64,000 nt of DNA from IMG/VR virus record IMGVR_UViG_3300027969_002424, positions 124,001-188,000 of that record; one strand, 5' to 3'. The position numbers and the translations under genes were made by a program. Under the pieces are notes generated by a model. It saw only the letters and a list, made by a program, of their open reading frames with translations. It was not told the DNA's origin and made no database searches. The stretch comes from a virus. This document shows, piece by piece, positions 55,313-63,477 of the stretch (its first letter is position 1; each line of letters starts with the position of its first letter).

Positions 55313-56412
55313 GTCAAGCACAATACGATTTACACACAAAGACAGATTACTTAAATCGTAAGATGTTTCTAGATCCGTTGGGTCCAGTTACTATCCAACG
55401 TTTTGAAGAAGTTAAATATAAGAAGATCGCAGACTTTGATAGTACTGCTAGGGGATTCTTTTGGCAACCAGAAGAAATCAGTTTAACTAAAGATGCCAAT
55501 GACTTCAAAGAAGCCAGTGATGCAGTTAAACATATCTTCACTAGTAACTTACTACGACAGACAGCATTGGATAGTTTGCAAGGACGTGGACCAACACAAG
55601 TGTTTACCCCTGTATGTAGCATCCCTGAACTAGAAGCATTGATGTACAACTGGGGCTTCTTTGAGACAAATATTCACAGCAAGAGTTATAGCCATATCAT
55701 TCGCAATATCTATAATGTGCCAAAAGATATATTCAATACTATACACGATACACAAGAGATTGTGGATATGGCTGCAAGTATTGGCAAGTACTATGACAAA
55801 CTACACGAGTTAAACTGTTTCAAAGAAATCAGTCCAAAGACAGTAAGTGAAGAAACTCATATTAAAGCAATATGGTTAGCATTGAACGCAAGCTATGCAT
55901 TAGAAGCATTTAGATTTATGGTATCATTTGCTACTAGTTTAGCAATGGTAGAGAACAAAATCTTTATTGGTAATGGTAATATTATTGGATTGATTTTACA
56001 AGATGAATTACTACACAAAGCATGGACTGCATACATCATCAATCAAGTAGTCAAAGAAGATGAAAGATTTGCTAAAGCAAAACAAGAGTGTGAAGGTGAA
56101 GTATATCAATTGTACTTAGATGTAATCCGTGAAGAAAAACAATGGGCAGACTATTTGTTCAACAAAGGACCTGTAATTGGATTGAATGCTAATGTATTGA
56201 AAGACTTTGTTGATTATACAGCAGTAGGTGCATTGAAAGAGATCGGTATTAAATATCAAGGTAATGCGCCAAAGAGTACGCCTATACCTTGGTTCAACAA
56301 ACATAGTGATACAAGCAAGAAGCAGACCGCACTACAAGAAAACGAATCAACAAATTATGTAATCGGTATTATGAGTGAATCACTTGATTACGACCAATTG
56401 CCAAATTTATAA
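55309..56412 (+). CDS. nrdB: Ribonucleotide reductase, class Ia small subunit
   Basis: Carries the diiron-tyrosyl radical for NrdA. Metal ligands and radical residues: D62, E119, H123, Y127 (FFETNIHSKSYSHI), E199 (YALEAFRF), E233 and H236 (LQDELLHKAW). Relative to E. coli NrdB the first Glu-His spacing has one extra residue (ETNIH against ETIH). The length of 367 aa is normal. It overlaps the upstream lipoprotein gene (ATGA, 4 nt), so nrdA, lipoprotein, nrdB and glutaredoxin form one unit. Confidence 0.95.
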   Translation: MSQAQYDLHTKTDYLNRKMFLDPLGPVTIQRFEEVKYKKIADFDSTARGFFWQPEEISLTKDANDFKEASDAVKHIFTSNLLRQTALDSLQGRGPTQVFTPVCSIPELEALMYNWGFFETNIHSKSYSHIIRNIYNVPKDIFNTIHDTQEIVDMAASIGKYYDKLHELNCFKEISPKTVSEETHIKAIWLALNASYALEAFRFMVSFATSLAMVENKIFIGNGNIIGLILQDELLHKAWTAYIINQVVKEDERFAKAKQECEGEVYQLYLDVIREEKQWADYLFNKGPVIGLNANVLKDFVDYTAVGALKEIGIKYQGNAPKSTPIPWFNKHSDTSKKQTALQENESTNYVIGIMSESLDYDQLPNL

Positions 56413-56423
56413 AAGGAAATAAG

Positions 56424-56654
56424 ATGAAAGCCATAGTATGGAGTAAGTACGACTGCCCTTATTGCGACCAAGCAAAAGCCTTACTAAAAAGTAAAGGGAT
56501 ACAGTTTGAAGAAAAGAAAATTGGTGATGGATACACCAAAGAAGATTTATTAGAAGCAGTACCAACTGCCAGATCAGTTCCGCAGATTTTCCTAGACGGA
56601 GAACTTGTGGGTGGGTTCACAGAACTCAGAAAAAAATTAACAGAAAGCGTATAA
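56424..56654 (+). CDS. Glutaredoxin (T4 nrdC-type)
   Basis: A 76-residue thioredoxin fold with C11-P-Y-C14 active site, VPQIF cis-proline region and GG-turn LVGGFTELRKKL. It reduces ribonucleotide reductase. It sits directly after nrdB (AAAGGAAA ribosome-binding site) and shares one base with the next gene (TAATG). Confidence 0.93.
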   Translation: MKAIVWSKYDCPYCDQAKALLKSKGIQFEEKKIGDGYTKEDLLEAVPTARSVPQIFLDGELVGGFTELRKKLTESV

Positions 56655-56947
56655 TGGAAATTGGAAAAGTATTTACAATTAAATTGAATTCAGGTGAAGA
56701 ATTGATTACTAAGGTAGTTGACATTACTAGAGATAACATCATTATTGAAGAACCAGTGAGCATTGCACCAGGGCAACAAGGTATGCAAATGATACCTAGT
56801 ATGTTTACTGCAAATCCTAAGGGTAAATTTACACTAAATAATACTAGTATTAGTCTTTATGCAGAGACAGATGACAATATTAGAATGAAATATTTAGAAG
56901 CAACCACTGGAATTAAAGTACCGGATAAGAAAATCGTATTAGGATAA
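56654..56947 (+). CDS. Small beta-rich protein, possible Sm-like fold
   Basis: A 97-residue protein: EIGKVFTIKLNSGEELITKV, ITRDNIIIEEPVSIAPGQQG, MQMIPSMFTANPKGKFTLNN. The pattern of short strands with a GEE turn resembles Sm/LSm-like barrels and short phage proteins I have seen beside virion genes. I cannot confirm it. It is coupled to glutaredoxin through a TAATG junction and followed by a PAAR gene. Confidence 0.6.
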   Translation: MEIGKVFTIKLNSGEELITKVVDITRDNIIIEEPVSIAPGQQGMQMIPSMFTANPKGKFTLNNTSISLYAETDDNIRMKYLEATTGIKVPDKKIVLG

Positions 56948-56948
56948 T

Positions 56949-57221
56949 ATGGCAAAAGTAAGCAGATTGGGTGACACAAATCAAGAAGGCGGTAGAATAT
57001 TACGCGGCGCCAAGACGGTTTATGTTAATGGAATCCCAATCGGTTTACATGTTAGTAGATTATCGGGGCATGGCGAAGATGAACACAGTGAGAATGTTGC
57101 GTATACTACAGAAGCTAGTCCAACAGTATTCGCTGAAGGTGTTGCTGTACTAAGAGTTGGGTCGGGTAATAGCTGCGGACATCGTATTGTTAAAGGCAGC
57201 GAGGATGTGTTTGTACCATGA
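56949..57221 (+). CDS. 5.4: PAAR-repeat tail spike tip, T4 gp5.4-like
   Basis: A 90-aa PAAR protein that would sharpen the baseplate central spike. Pattern: KVSRLGDTNQEGG, KTVYVNGIPIGLHVSRLSGH, TEASPTVFAEGVAVLRVGSG, NSCGHRIVKGSEDVFV. Candidate metal ligands are H54, H60 or H66 in the middle and C76/H78 near the end. T4 gp5.4 has a similar size. The stop overlaps the next gene (ATGA). Confidence 0.87.
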   Translation: MAKVSRLGDTNQEGGRILRGAKTVYVNGIPIGLHVSRLSGHGEDEHSENVAYTTEASPTVFAEGVAVLRVGSGNSCGHRIVKGSEDVFVP

Positions 57222-59359
57222 GTGATTCAGGAAAACAAAGTCCTTTGGGCGTTAACGTACTAAGCGGGTTATTGCAAAATACTGGCATAGGAATTAATTC
57301 TACCTCTGCTTCTTATATGGGTTCCAGTACTAGTATTAGCACTTATACCTACGGTACAATAATCTCTAATACTGTACTTAATAACTTAACAAATGCAATA
57401 AGACAAGGATGGGTAAGATATAATGCCGGTGATATATCATTGTCAACCTATACTAATTTATTAGCAATAGGTAGTACAACTATCCCTGCACTAGGCAATA
57501 GCCCACCAAGTACATACTCGGGTAGTCAAAGTTACAACTTTGCTTACACTGGACAAAATGCTAGCTATGGATATTACAGATTATTCGCTTGGCAAGCATA
57601 TAACGAATACAATTATAATTCTAGTTTACCAAGCTATATAGATTTTTTGGGTTCTTTCCAACAAGCTGGATCATATATAAGCCAATCAAATCAATCTATA
57701 ATGACTTTACAAAATTCTCTAGAATTTTTGACAGGCACTTATAGTAATATGAATGACTTGACTACAGCAGATATAACTGGTGTAAGTTTATCAACTACTA
57801 ATTTTGGTCAAGATTTAATTAATTTAGGTAAAGCACTAGACTTAAAAACTATCGCTACATTTGGACTACCTTCTAATCTATTAGCTACTATAAAGAATGT
57901 TAATGGGTTAACAACATCATTGCGTATAGCATTACTCGCAAGTGGATTGTCAGTATCTGATGTAGATAGAGCAACTAGCAATAATAATGTAACAGCAAAT
58001 CAACAACAAATGATTTATGGTGCATTCTTGATAATAGCAGGTGTTGACTTAGATGAAATATTGATTTCGTTAAATTGCAAGACAACAGGATTGGACACTT
58101 TAGCAGATTTATTGAACCCAAGTAAAATGTTTCCTAATAGCTATCTGACACTAACGGTTCCGGTATACAATGTAGGACAAACACAATCTACAAACAGCAA
58201 GACTTACTATCCTATATATACTAGTAGTGGAAGTTTGAATTCAGGTTTAACTGCACCAGCTATAAAAGCACAAATAGGGTCAACATCACCGTCTGGTACT
58301 GCACAAGTATCATATACTGGATATAGTAGTATTAACAATGTACAAGTTATACCACAAGGATTTGGGTCTTATTTACAAGATTTAATACCAGCAGATATAG
58401 CAGTTGCAGCGGGCGCATTCAGTATGTCAATGCAGCAGATAAAAAACATCACTAATGTTCCTATAGAAAAGTTTGCTCAAGTAGCAGCAAACTTAGAAAC
58501 TACTCAAGGATTAAATTTAGTCAATGGAACAACTGTTCCAACTGACACAATCAATGCACAGATAGCATTGACTTCAATAGCATTGGGTAGTGGAGCAAGT
58601 AATACATATACATATAGTGATTTCTTTGGTTCAATGTCTGGATTACCTTATCCATGGGAATTGATGCAAACACTAATACTATCTATTCAAACACCAACAT
58701 TAGCAACTATATACGCAACTTTATATACTGCTACGCAAGGTGCTACTCTTGGATTAGATGCAGCAGTACAAGCACAAATTGATTTGGCAAATGCTGAGAT
58801 ATCAACAATAATGAATTTATCTTCAATTCAAGCAACACAACTTAATAGTTTATATAGTAAAACTGCAACACAATTAAACATAGAACAACGTGCTAGGTAT
58901 AACGGAATTAGTACTGTAGTATACAAGACACCAACTGTATATAGTTTTGTAGATAGTATACCTAATTATGCATTAGATACTCAACCTAATATGGCTGCAC
59001 AAACATTAGAAGCTATTAGTAATTTAACTAATGTAACTGGACAAAGTATAGTGGGTATGATGCGTGAGAATAGAAATCAAACTAGATTGAATTTAGTTGG
59101 AATTCCATTAGATAACAATATACCAGATAATGTTCCATTAAATGCACCAGATGCTGCACCAGCATATCCTGCTGATACAAGTATTATAACAGCACCTGAC
59201 CCAATAGTAATACCCGGAAGTTTAGCAGAACCTGTGAATATCATTCCAATTCCGCTAAATACTATAGACAATTCTTCGGTACTGTTACCTTCAGTACCTT
59301 CAATAGCGCAAGCTATCAATGATGTAATCACATGTAATTGTGATTGCTGGGTTCAATAA
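57218..59359 (+). CDS. Large structural protein following PAAR
   Basis: A 713-residue protein, S/T/N/Y-rich in the N-terminal 220 residues and helical later (YLQDLIPADIAVAAGAFSMS, ARYNGISTVVYKTPTVYSFV). The C-terminus is proline-rich and ends CNCDCWVQ. I do not recognise a T4 gene: it lacks the Baseplate_J features expected of gp6. The ATGA overlap with the PAAR gene suggests it works with the spike, for example as a baseplate, spike or ejected protein. It ends in an AT-rich hairpin (59355-59377). Confidence 0.72.
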   Translation: MSDSGKQSPLGVNVLSGLLQNTGIGINSTSASYMGSSTSISTYTYGTIISNTVLNNLTNAIRQGWVRYNAGDISLSTYTNLLAIGSTTIPALGNSPPSTYSGSQSYNFAYTGQNASYGYYRLFAWQAYNEYNYNSSLPSYIDFLGSFQQAGSYISQSNQSIMTLQNSLEFLTGTYSNMNDLTTADITGVSLSTTNFGQDLINLGKALDLKTIATFGLPSNLLATIKNVNGLTTSLRIALLASGLSVSDVDRATSNNNVTANQQQMIYGAFLIIAGVDLDEILISLNCKTTGLDTLADLLNPSKMFPNSYLTLTVPVYNVGQTQSTNSKTYYPIYTSSGSLNSGLTAPAIKAQIGSTSPSGTAQVSYTGYSSINNVQVIPQGFGSYLQDLIPADIAVAAGAFSMSMQQIKNITNVPIEKFAQVAANLETTQGLNLVNGTTVPTDTINAQIALTSIALGSGASNTYTYSDFFGSMSGLPYPWELMQTLILSIQTPTLATIYATLYTATQGATLGLDAAVQAQIDLANAEISTIMNLSSIQATQLNSLYSKTATQLNIEQRARYNGISTVVYKTPTVYSFVDSIPNYALDTQPNMAAQTLEAISNLTNVTGQSIVGMMRENRNQTRLNLVGIPLDNNIPDNVPLNAPDAAPAYPADTSIITAPDPIVIPGSLAEPVNIIPIPLNTIDNSSVLLPSVPSIAQAINDVITCNCDCWVQ

Positions 59360-59401
59360 CCAAAACATTTGGTTATTAATCAAAACTGTAGTATACTACA
59401 G
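59355..59401 (+). promoter_or_regulatory. Sigma70-like promoter and two dyads upstream of the endolysin
   Basis: First dyad AATAACCAAA-ACA-TTTGGTTATT (59355-59377), a perfect 10-bp stem that includes the upstream stop codon. Second dyad CTGTAGTATACTACAG (59386-59401), a perfect 16-bp palindrome. A promoter lies across them: -35 TTGGTT (59369-59374), 17 nt, -10 TATACT (59392-59397). The -10 is inside the second palindrome, as in an operator. The stem may also end the upstream transcript, though no T-run follows. Confidence 0.65.
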
Positions 59402-59413
59402 AAAAGGAAAATT

Positions 59414-59956
59414 ATGTTTTTATCATTAAAAAATAAAATAGTATTACTGTCCATGATGTTTTTATCATTCATGGTTATTCCTTTGCCAACACAATCATTG
59501 TACAATTTACCAGAGATTAGTATACCTACTCTGAAGAAAATTGACATGAAACAACTTGCGTGTATGGCAAAAAATATATATTATGAAGCGGGCGCTGAGA
59601 TAATGCCTGGTCAAGCCGCTGTCGCCAGAGTAGTAATGAATCGTGTTAATCATGGGTTCGCCGAGACTCCATGCAAAGTAATCTATCAAAAGACTACAAT
59701 CAATGAAAATGTTGTATGTCAGTTTAGCTGGGTTTGCGAGGGCAAAGGTGATCCTAACCCTGCAAGCGCAAGATACAAGCAAGCAGAAATGATTGCGTAC
59801 CAAGTAATGACAGGCATGTATAAAGATGTTGTTCCAAAGACAACATTGTTCTTTCATTCGATACATGTTGATCCATCGTGGCCATACAAGCAAGTAGCAA
59901 AGATAGGTAATCACATTTTCTATAGCAAGCAAAGAGTCAAAAAAACTGATGATTGA
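59414..59956 (+). CDS. Endolysin, SleB/Hydrolase_2-type cell-wall hydrolase with signal/anchor
   Basis: The catalytic domain has the SleB-family order: ACMAKNIYYEAGAE with the catalytic-type Glu in YYEA, PGQAAVARVVMNRV, FAETPCKVIYQ and CQFSWVCEG, with later SIHVDPSW. Such enzymes cut the glycan strand of peptidoglycan. The protein begins MFLSLKNKIVLLSMMFLSF, a hydrophobic segment that is a signal peptide or signal-anchor, so it may be exported by Sec and not need a holin. I chose ATG 59414 (180 aa) because AAAAGGAAAATT precedes it; an earlier ATG at 59369 sits before the promoter -10. It has its own early-type promoter. Confidence 0.85.
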   Translation: MFLSLKNKIVLLSMMFLSFMVIPLPTQSLYNLPEISIPTLKKIDMKQLACMAKNIYYEAGAEIMPGQAAVARVVMNRVNHGFAETPCKVIYQKTTINENVVCQFSWVCEGKGDPNPASARYKQAEMIAYQVMTGMYKDVVPKTTLFFHSIHVDPSWPYKQVAKIGNHIFYSKQRVKKTDD

Positions 59957-60425
59957 TGATAGTAAGCTAGATTGGAATTGGGAAAAGTATCTATCATCAA
60001 AAGAAGATGGCATACTGATTCCTAAACAAGATAACTTAGAATATGATTTACTTACTACTGAGTGGATCATAGAAAAAGTTAAAAGTGATAAAGTCTATGC
60101 CCAACATCTATATGCGGCAATGTGCAACAATGACTTTATGCGTAATGATGTATGGCCTATACTAACTGAGAAAAAATGGAGTTGCAGTTGGAGACATGCA
60201 GGTGGAGTCATTTCTGAAATACGCGGTGAAGGTGATTATTTGGATTGGTACTGTAGTGGTATAGTTGATGCGGACGAAGATCAGTGGGGTATTTTAAGTG
60301 AAGATTCAAAGAAAAGACTACTTGAGACTAAAGCGCATGTAGCTGAAAGTGTTGTTACCGATGAAATACGCAAAGATTTGTTTAAATTAAATTGGATTGT
60401 AGTAGAAGATAAATCGTCCGACTAA
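59949..60425 (+). CDS. Conserved phage protein of unknown function
   Basis: A 158-residue acidic, Trp-rich protein: EYDLLTTEWIIEKVKSDKVY, AQHLYAAMCNNDFMRNDVWP, WSCSWRHAGGVISEIRGEGD, DWYCSGI. I associate this family with T4-like cyanophages; no function is known to me. It overlaps the endolysin by 8 nt. A late promoter octamer sits over its stop codon. Confidence 0.75.
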   Translation: MIDDSKLDWNWEKYLSSKEDGILIPKQDNLEYDLLTTEWIIEKVKSDKVYAQHLYAAMCNNDFMRNDVWPILTEKKWSCSWRHAGGVISEIRGEGDYLDWYCSGIVDADEDQWGILSEDSKKRLLETKAHVAESVVTDEIRKDLFKLNWIVVEDKSSD

Positions 60426-60428
60426 ATA
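60421..60428 (+). promoter_or_regulatory. Late promoter of the small membrane gene and iscU
   Basis: ACTAAATA overlapping the upstream TAA; 18 nt before ATG 60447; ACAGGAG is the ribosome-binding site. Confidence 0.7.
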
Positions 60429-60446
60429 CAACACAGGAGATATATT

Positions 60447-60569
60447 ATGTTAGAAACTTTGTTATATTTATTGTTAGGTGCATTCGTCGGATGGAACTTC
60501 CCTCAACCACAATTTGCTAAAAACATTCAAGCAAAAGTTTTATCAATGTTTAATAAAGAGGCTAAATAA
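60447..60569 (+). CDS. Small single-span membrane protein
   Basis: A 40-residue protein. Residues 3-16 are hydrophobic (LLYLLLGAFVGW), followed by NFPQPQFAKN and a basic tail. A G-W-N-PQP pattern is common in very short phage membrane proteins. It has a strong ribosome-binding site and shares one base with iscU (TAATG), so iscU translation is coupled. Role unknown. Confidence 0.7.
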   Translation: MLETLLYLLLGAFVGWNFPQPQFAKNIQAKVLSMFNKEAK

Positions 60570-60949
60570 TGGCATATTCTCAACAAGTTGTAGATCACTA
60601 TGAGAACCCACGTAACGTGGGTAGTTTTAGTAAAGAAGATGAAGATGTGGGTACAGGAATGGTCGGTGCCCCAGCTTGCGGTGACGTAATGAAACTGCAA
60701 ATTAAAGTAGATAAAGAAACGGGGTTAATAACAGATGCCAAATTTAAGACATATGGGTGTGGGTCGGCAATTGCTTCTTCAAGTCTTGTCACAGAGTGGG
60801 TCAAGGGTAAAACACTGGATGAAGCTGGAGCCCTCAAAAACTCACTCATCGCCGAACACCTCGCCCTCCCACCAGTCAAAATCCATTGTAGTATCCTCGC
60901 CGAGGACGCCATCAAAGCCGCAGTAGCAGATTACCGTAACAGGCACTAA
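60569..60949 (+). CDS. iscU: Iron-sulphur cluster scaffold protein IscU
   Basis: IscU assembles Fe-S clusters received from IscS and passes them to carriers. All scaffold ligands are present: C37 in GAPACGDVMK (D39 next to it), C64 in TYGCGSAIASSS and C107 in KIHCSIL, plus the HscA-binding LPPVK (100-104). At 126 aa it is full-length. The C-terminal VADYRNRH is closest, by eye, to beta/gamma-proteobacterial IscU, so it was probably taken from a host. The 3' part (from ~60825) uses C-ending codons far more than the 5' part and its neighbours, a sign of recent or mosaic transfer. It likely serves a phage Fe-S or diiron enzyme during infection. Confidence 0.94.
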   Translation: MAYSQQVVDHYENPRNVGSFSKEDEDVGTGMVGAPACGDVMKLQIKVDKETGLITDAKFKTYGCGSAIASSSLVTEWVKGKTLDEAGALKNSLIAEHLALPPVKIHCSILAEDAIKAAVADYRNRH

Positions 60950-60950
60950 C

Positions 60951-61247
60951 ATGAGTACAGAAGAAGATAAAATTAAGCACAGTAAACGCTTGCTTAAGGA
61001 CGACAATGCCATCACCAAACAATTGCAAATCGCTAAGGAGATGGGTCATGCAGGTCATGACAAATTCATCAAAGAACCACATCGTCTAGCAAAACATCAT
61101 GCATTGGATTGTGGTAATCCAAAATGTCTGTTATGTCATAGTGAGAAAGTATTTGGTCACAAGACTATTCAAGAACAACGCTTTGACCAAGATGTAGAAC
61201 ATCCTAGAGGAAAACATAGTAATGGTTTGACAATAAAAGAAGATTGA
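60951..61247 (+). CDS. Hypothetical Cys/His-rich protein after iscU
   Basis: A 98-residue, K/H-rich protein with DCGNPKCLLCHSEK (C-x4-C-x2-C) and a C-terminal part HKTIQEQRFDQD. It resembles short phage proteins with a CGNPxC core that I have seen next to other metal or redox genes. It starts 1 nt after iscU ends. Metal binding is plausible; function unknown. Confidence 0.7.
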   Translation: MSTEEDKIKHSKRLLKDDNAITKQLQIAKEMGHAGHDKFIKEPHRLAKHHALDCGNPKCLLCHSEKVFGHKTIQEQRFDQDVEHPRGKHSNGLTIKED

Positions 61248-61262
61248 CTGTTTGTGACCAGA

Positions 61263-61270
61263 TAAATACT
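61263..61270 (+). promoter_or_regulatory. Late promoter of the rubrerythrin-rubredoxin pair
   Basis: GATAAATA, 22 nt before ATG 61293; AGGAGG precedes the ATG. Confidence 0.7.
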
Positions 61271-61292
61271 GTTAGACACACTAGGAGGATTT

Positions 61293-61754
61293 ATGTCACA
61301 AACAATGCAAAACTTAGCCGACGCTTTTGCTGGCGAATCACAAGCACACACTAAGTATCGTTACTTTGCTAAAATTGCCCGAGAAGAAGGTAATGAAGAA
61401 ATAGCAAAACATTTTGAACACACCGCAGATCAAGAGATTCTACATGCATGGGGACATCTAGAGTTAATGATCAAGAAGCCAACTACTGAAGAATGCTTAC
61501 AAATGGCAATTGACGGGGAGACTTATGAATTTGAACATATGTATCCTGAATTCAAAGAAACGGCTGAATTTGAAGGTAATATGGTTTTTGCTAATGAAGC
61601 GAATATGCAAATTCAAGAATCAAAAGAACATGCGGAGCAATTCAAAGCATTGCTAACCAAAGCTGAAAAACGCTTTGGTGCATTAGCTAAGATTGAAAAG
61701 CGTCATGCTGAGGCATATCAAAAACATCTAACAACATATAAGGAGGCAGTATAA
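61293..61754 (+). CDS. Rubrerythrin, diiron domain only
   Basis: Diiron peroxidase-type protein that removes peroxide. The four-helix ferritin-like core is visible: GESQAHTKYRYFAKIAREEG (E15), ADQEILHAWGHLE (E48, H51), and EGNMVFANEANMQIQESKEH with the second half-set of ligands. At 153 aa it ends without the C-terminal rubredoxin-like domain of classical rubrerythrin. That domain follows as a separate gene. It has a perfect AGGAGG ribosome-binding site. The pair would help protect the infected cell or its Fe-S chemistry from oxidation. Confidence 0.92.
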   Translation: MSQTMQNLADAFAGESQAHTKYRYFAKIAREEGNEEIAKHFEHTADQEILHAWGHLELMIKKPTTEECLQMAIDGETYEFEHMYPEFKETAEFEGNMVFANEANMQIQESKEHAEQFKALLTKAEKRFGALAKIEKRHAEAYQKHLTTYKEAV

Positions 61755-61882
61755 TGGAACATATATGCGTAGTATGCGGCCATGTCCACGATGAAACAAT
61801 TGAAGGTAAATGGGAACAACTTCCTGACGACCATGTTTGCCCTGAGTGCGGATGCGGCAAAGAAGATTATGAATTGCTATAA
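61754..61882 (+). CDS. Rubredoxin (separate gene)
   Basis: A 42-residue protein with two Cys pairs: C5-V-V-C8-G and C29-P-E-C32-G, spaced 21 residues apart, with the expected hydrophobic LPDDHVCPECG between. That is a rubredoxin-type FeS4 site. It is translated from a TAATG overlap with rubrerythrin and followed at once by the next ORF. It is likely the electron donor of the adjacent rubrerythrin. Confidence 0.9.
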   Translation: MEHICVVCGHVHDETIEGKWEQLPDDHVCPECGCGKEDYELL

Positions 61883-62098
61883 GTGATAGAAACCCATAAA
61901 AGAACTATACTTAGAATGATCACCTATCGCTTAACTGCATGGGTGTTTACCATAGTATGGACATATTTGTTTACTGGGAATTTAAGTAGTGCAGCTGGAT
62001 TTGCTACTGCTTTACACATTTTATTAAGCATCGACTATTACATACATGAACGTATATGGTTAAAAATAAAATGGGGAATAAGTGATGACAAAACTTAA
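61883..62098 (+). CDS. DUF2061-like small membrane protein
   Basis: A 71-residue protein from a GTG start directly after the rubredoxin stop. Pattern: KRTILRMITYRLTAWVFTIV, WTYLFTGNLSSAAGFATALH, LLSIDYYIHERIWLKIKWG. It has the K-R-T/S, R-x-T and Y-x-HERIW signature of DUF2061, with two membrane segments (~15-35 and ~38-55). Function unknown. Its 3' end overlaps the next gene by ~14 nt. Confidence 0.75.
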   Translation: MIETHKRTILRMITYRLTAWVFTIVWTYLFTGNLSSAAGFATALHILLSIDYYIHERIWLKIKWGISDDKT

Positions 62099-62750
62099 AA
62101 TTCTTATAACAGGTAACCCTGACAAAGATATATCAAAAGAAATTGTCAATATTTATCCAGAAGCACATACTGTTTCAAGATCAGATAATTCAACATATCA
62201 AATGGATTTAACTATTGATACTAATGTTTTTGAATTAGCTAAAATAAGCAAAGACTATGATATAGTAATCAATTCTGCTTTGATACCAAATTTTGGGCAA
62301 ACACGCATATTGCAAGCAGTATGGACCGAATGGAAAGTAGAAAAACATCAAGGGCATATAATTAGTTTTGGTTCAGCAGTTGATTATTTTTATAGACCAG
62401 ACAATAGATTATATCCTATTGAAAAACGTGCGCTTAGAGATTTAAATAGGTCTTTGTCCAAACATGTTACTTGGTACAATTCAAAAATAAAATGTACATA
62501 TTTTAGCTTTGGTGGAGTATCAACAGAAAAAACACTCAATCAATGGGGACATTTTTCACACTTTGATACGGTCGAGATTGCAAATTATACTAAATGGATA
62601 ATTGAATCTCCTTCAACTGCTAATATAGATGAATTGCATATAACACCTATTCAAACTGCAACGAAAGAAGAATTAAAAAAACTAAATAAGAACAATCCTA
62701 TCAAATGGGATTCCGGTGACACCCGTTCTTTTCTTATATCAGCCGAATAA
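62085..62750 (+). CDS. Short-chain dehydrogenase-like protein (SDR, Rossmann)
   Basis: A 221-residue protein starting TKLKILITGNPDKDI, a TGxx-type dinucleotide-binding start. S-F-G-S-A (residues ~93-97) and Y-P-I-E-K provide the SDR S...YxxxK catalytic pattern. It is shorter than typical SDRs. Similar genes occur in marine T4-like phages near sugar or lipid genes. ATG 62085 is chosen over GTG 62082; GGGG lies 8-11 nt before. Substrate unknown. Confidence 0.75.
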   Translation: MTKLKILITGNPDKDISKEIVNIYPEAHTVSRSDNSTYQMDLTIDTNVFELAKISKDYDIVINSALIPNFGQTRILQAVWTEWKVEKHQGHIISFGSAVDYFYRPDNRLYPIEKRALRDLNRSLSKHVTWYNSKIKCTYFSFGGVSTEKTLNQWGHFSHFDTVEIANYTKWIIESPSTANIDELHITPIQTATKEELKKLNKNNPIKWDSGDTRSFLISAE

Positions 62751-62751
62751 T

Positions 62752-63477
62752 ATGAAAAATCTTTGGAAGAAAAAAATTATAGATTTAGCAGCAATGCAAC
62801 TTGATTTTCCTGTGACGGATGAAGATATCTTGATTATGGCTAAGGAAATAGATAATATCCCTGACAAATACTGGTATTGGTGTACATTCAGGGAGTCTTA
62901 TCTACTATGTCTATATGGCAACGAAGATGTAAATAATAAAAAAGATATGTATTGGTTGTCATTTGCTAACAATTGCACAAAGATAAAAGAGTTATGTAAT
63001 AATTTTATTTTTCCAATGACAGATATTAGACCTAGAATAATTATTATTAGAACAATGCCTGGGATGAAGATGAGGTTGCACACAGATTGTTATGCAGATC
63101 AAATGGAAAAATTAGAACCAAAACTTAGACTAGTACTTAAAGGTAGAAACAACACCTTGTATTATGTCAACGATAAAAAAGAACAGATACACATTCCTAA
63201 TTCTTGGAGAGGATACTTAATGTCCGGTGCTGCACTACATGGCATGGACAATGAAACTGAAGAAAAATATACATTATGTTGGGGTGATCCATGGACCGGT
63301 GATGAATTAAATAATGATAAATTTTTTGAGTATATAACATCACAATATACCAAATATAGCAGTGATGCTATTCGTGTATCATCTTTAGGTAAAGTTGATC
63401 ATGCTATCGGAATAAAAGACCCTAACAAAGAAAAAATATATAGCTGGGATGATTGGCATGAACGTAAAAATAGTTGA
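62752..63477 (+). CDS. 2OG-Fe(II) oxygenase-like protein (aspartyl beta-hydroxylase type)
   Basis: A 241-residue protein from ATG 62752 (1 nt after the SDR stop). The pattern MRLHTDCY (H-x-D) and later GAALHGMDN (second His), with WRGYLMSG and TLCWGDPW, resembles a jelly-roll 2OG-dioxygenase with an H-x-D...H iron triad. Phages carry such enzymes for nucleotide or protein modification; the substrate here is unknown. No strong ribosome-binding site is visible. It overlaps the next ORF by 20 nt. Confidence 0.7.
   Translation: MKNLWKKKIIDLAAMQLDFPVTDEDILIMAKEIDNIPDKYWYWCTFRESYLLCLYGNEDVNNKKDMYWLSFANNCTKIKELCNNFIFPMTDIRPRIIIIRTMPGMKMRLHTDCYADQMEKLEPKLRLVLKGRNNTLYYVNDKKEQIHIPNSWRGYLMSGAALHGMDNETEEKYTLCWGDPWTGDELNNDKFFEYITSQYTKYSSDAIRVSSLGKVDHAIGIKDPNKEKIYSWDDWHERKNS

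Noticed and set aside
59369-59413. Upstream ATG start for the endolysin
   Set aside because: It lies before the -10 box of the likely promoter, lacks a ribosome-binding site, and adds 15 residues in front of the hydrophobic segment.
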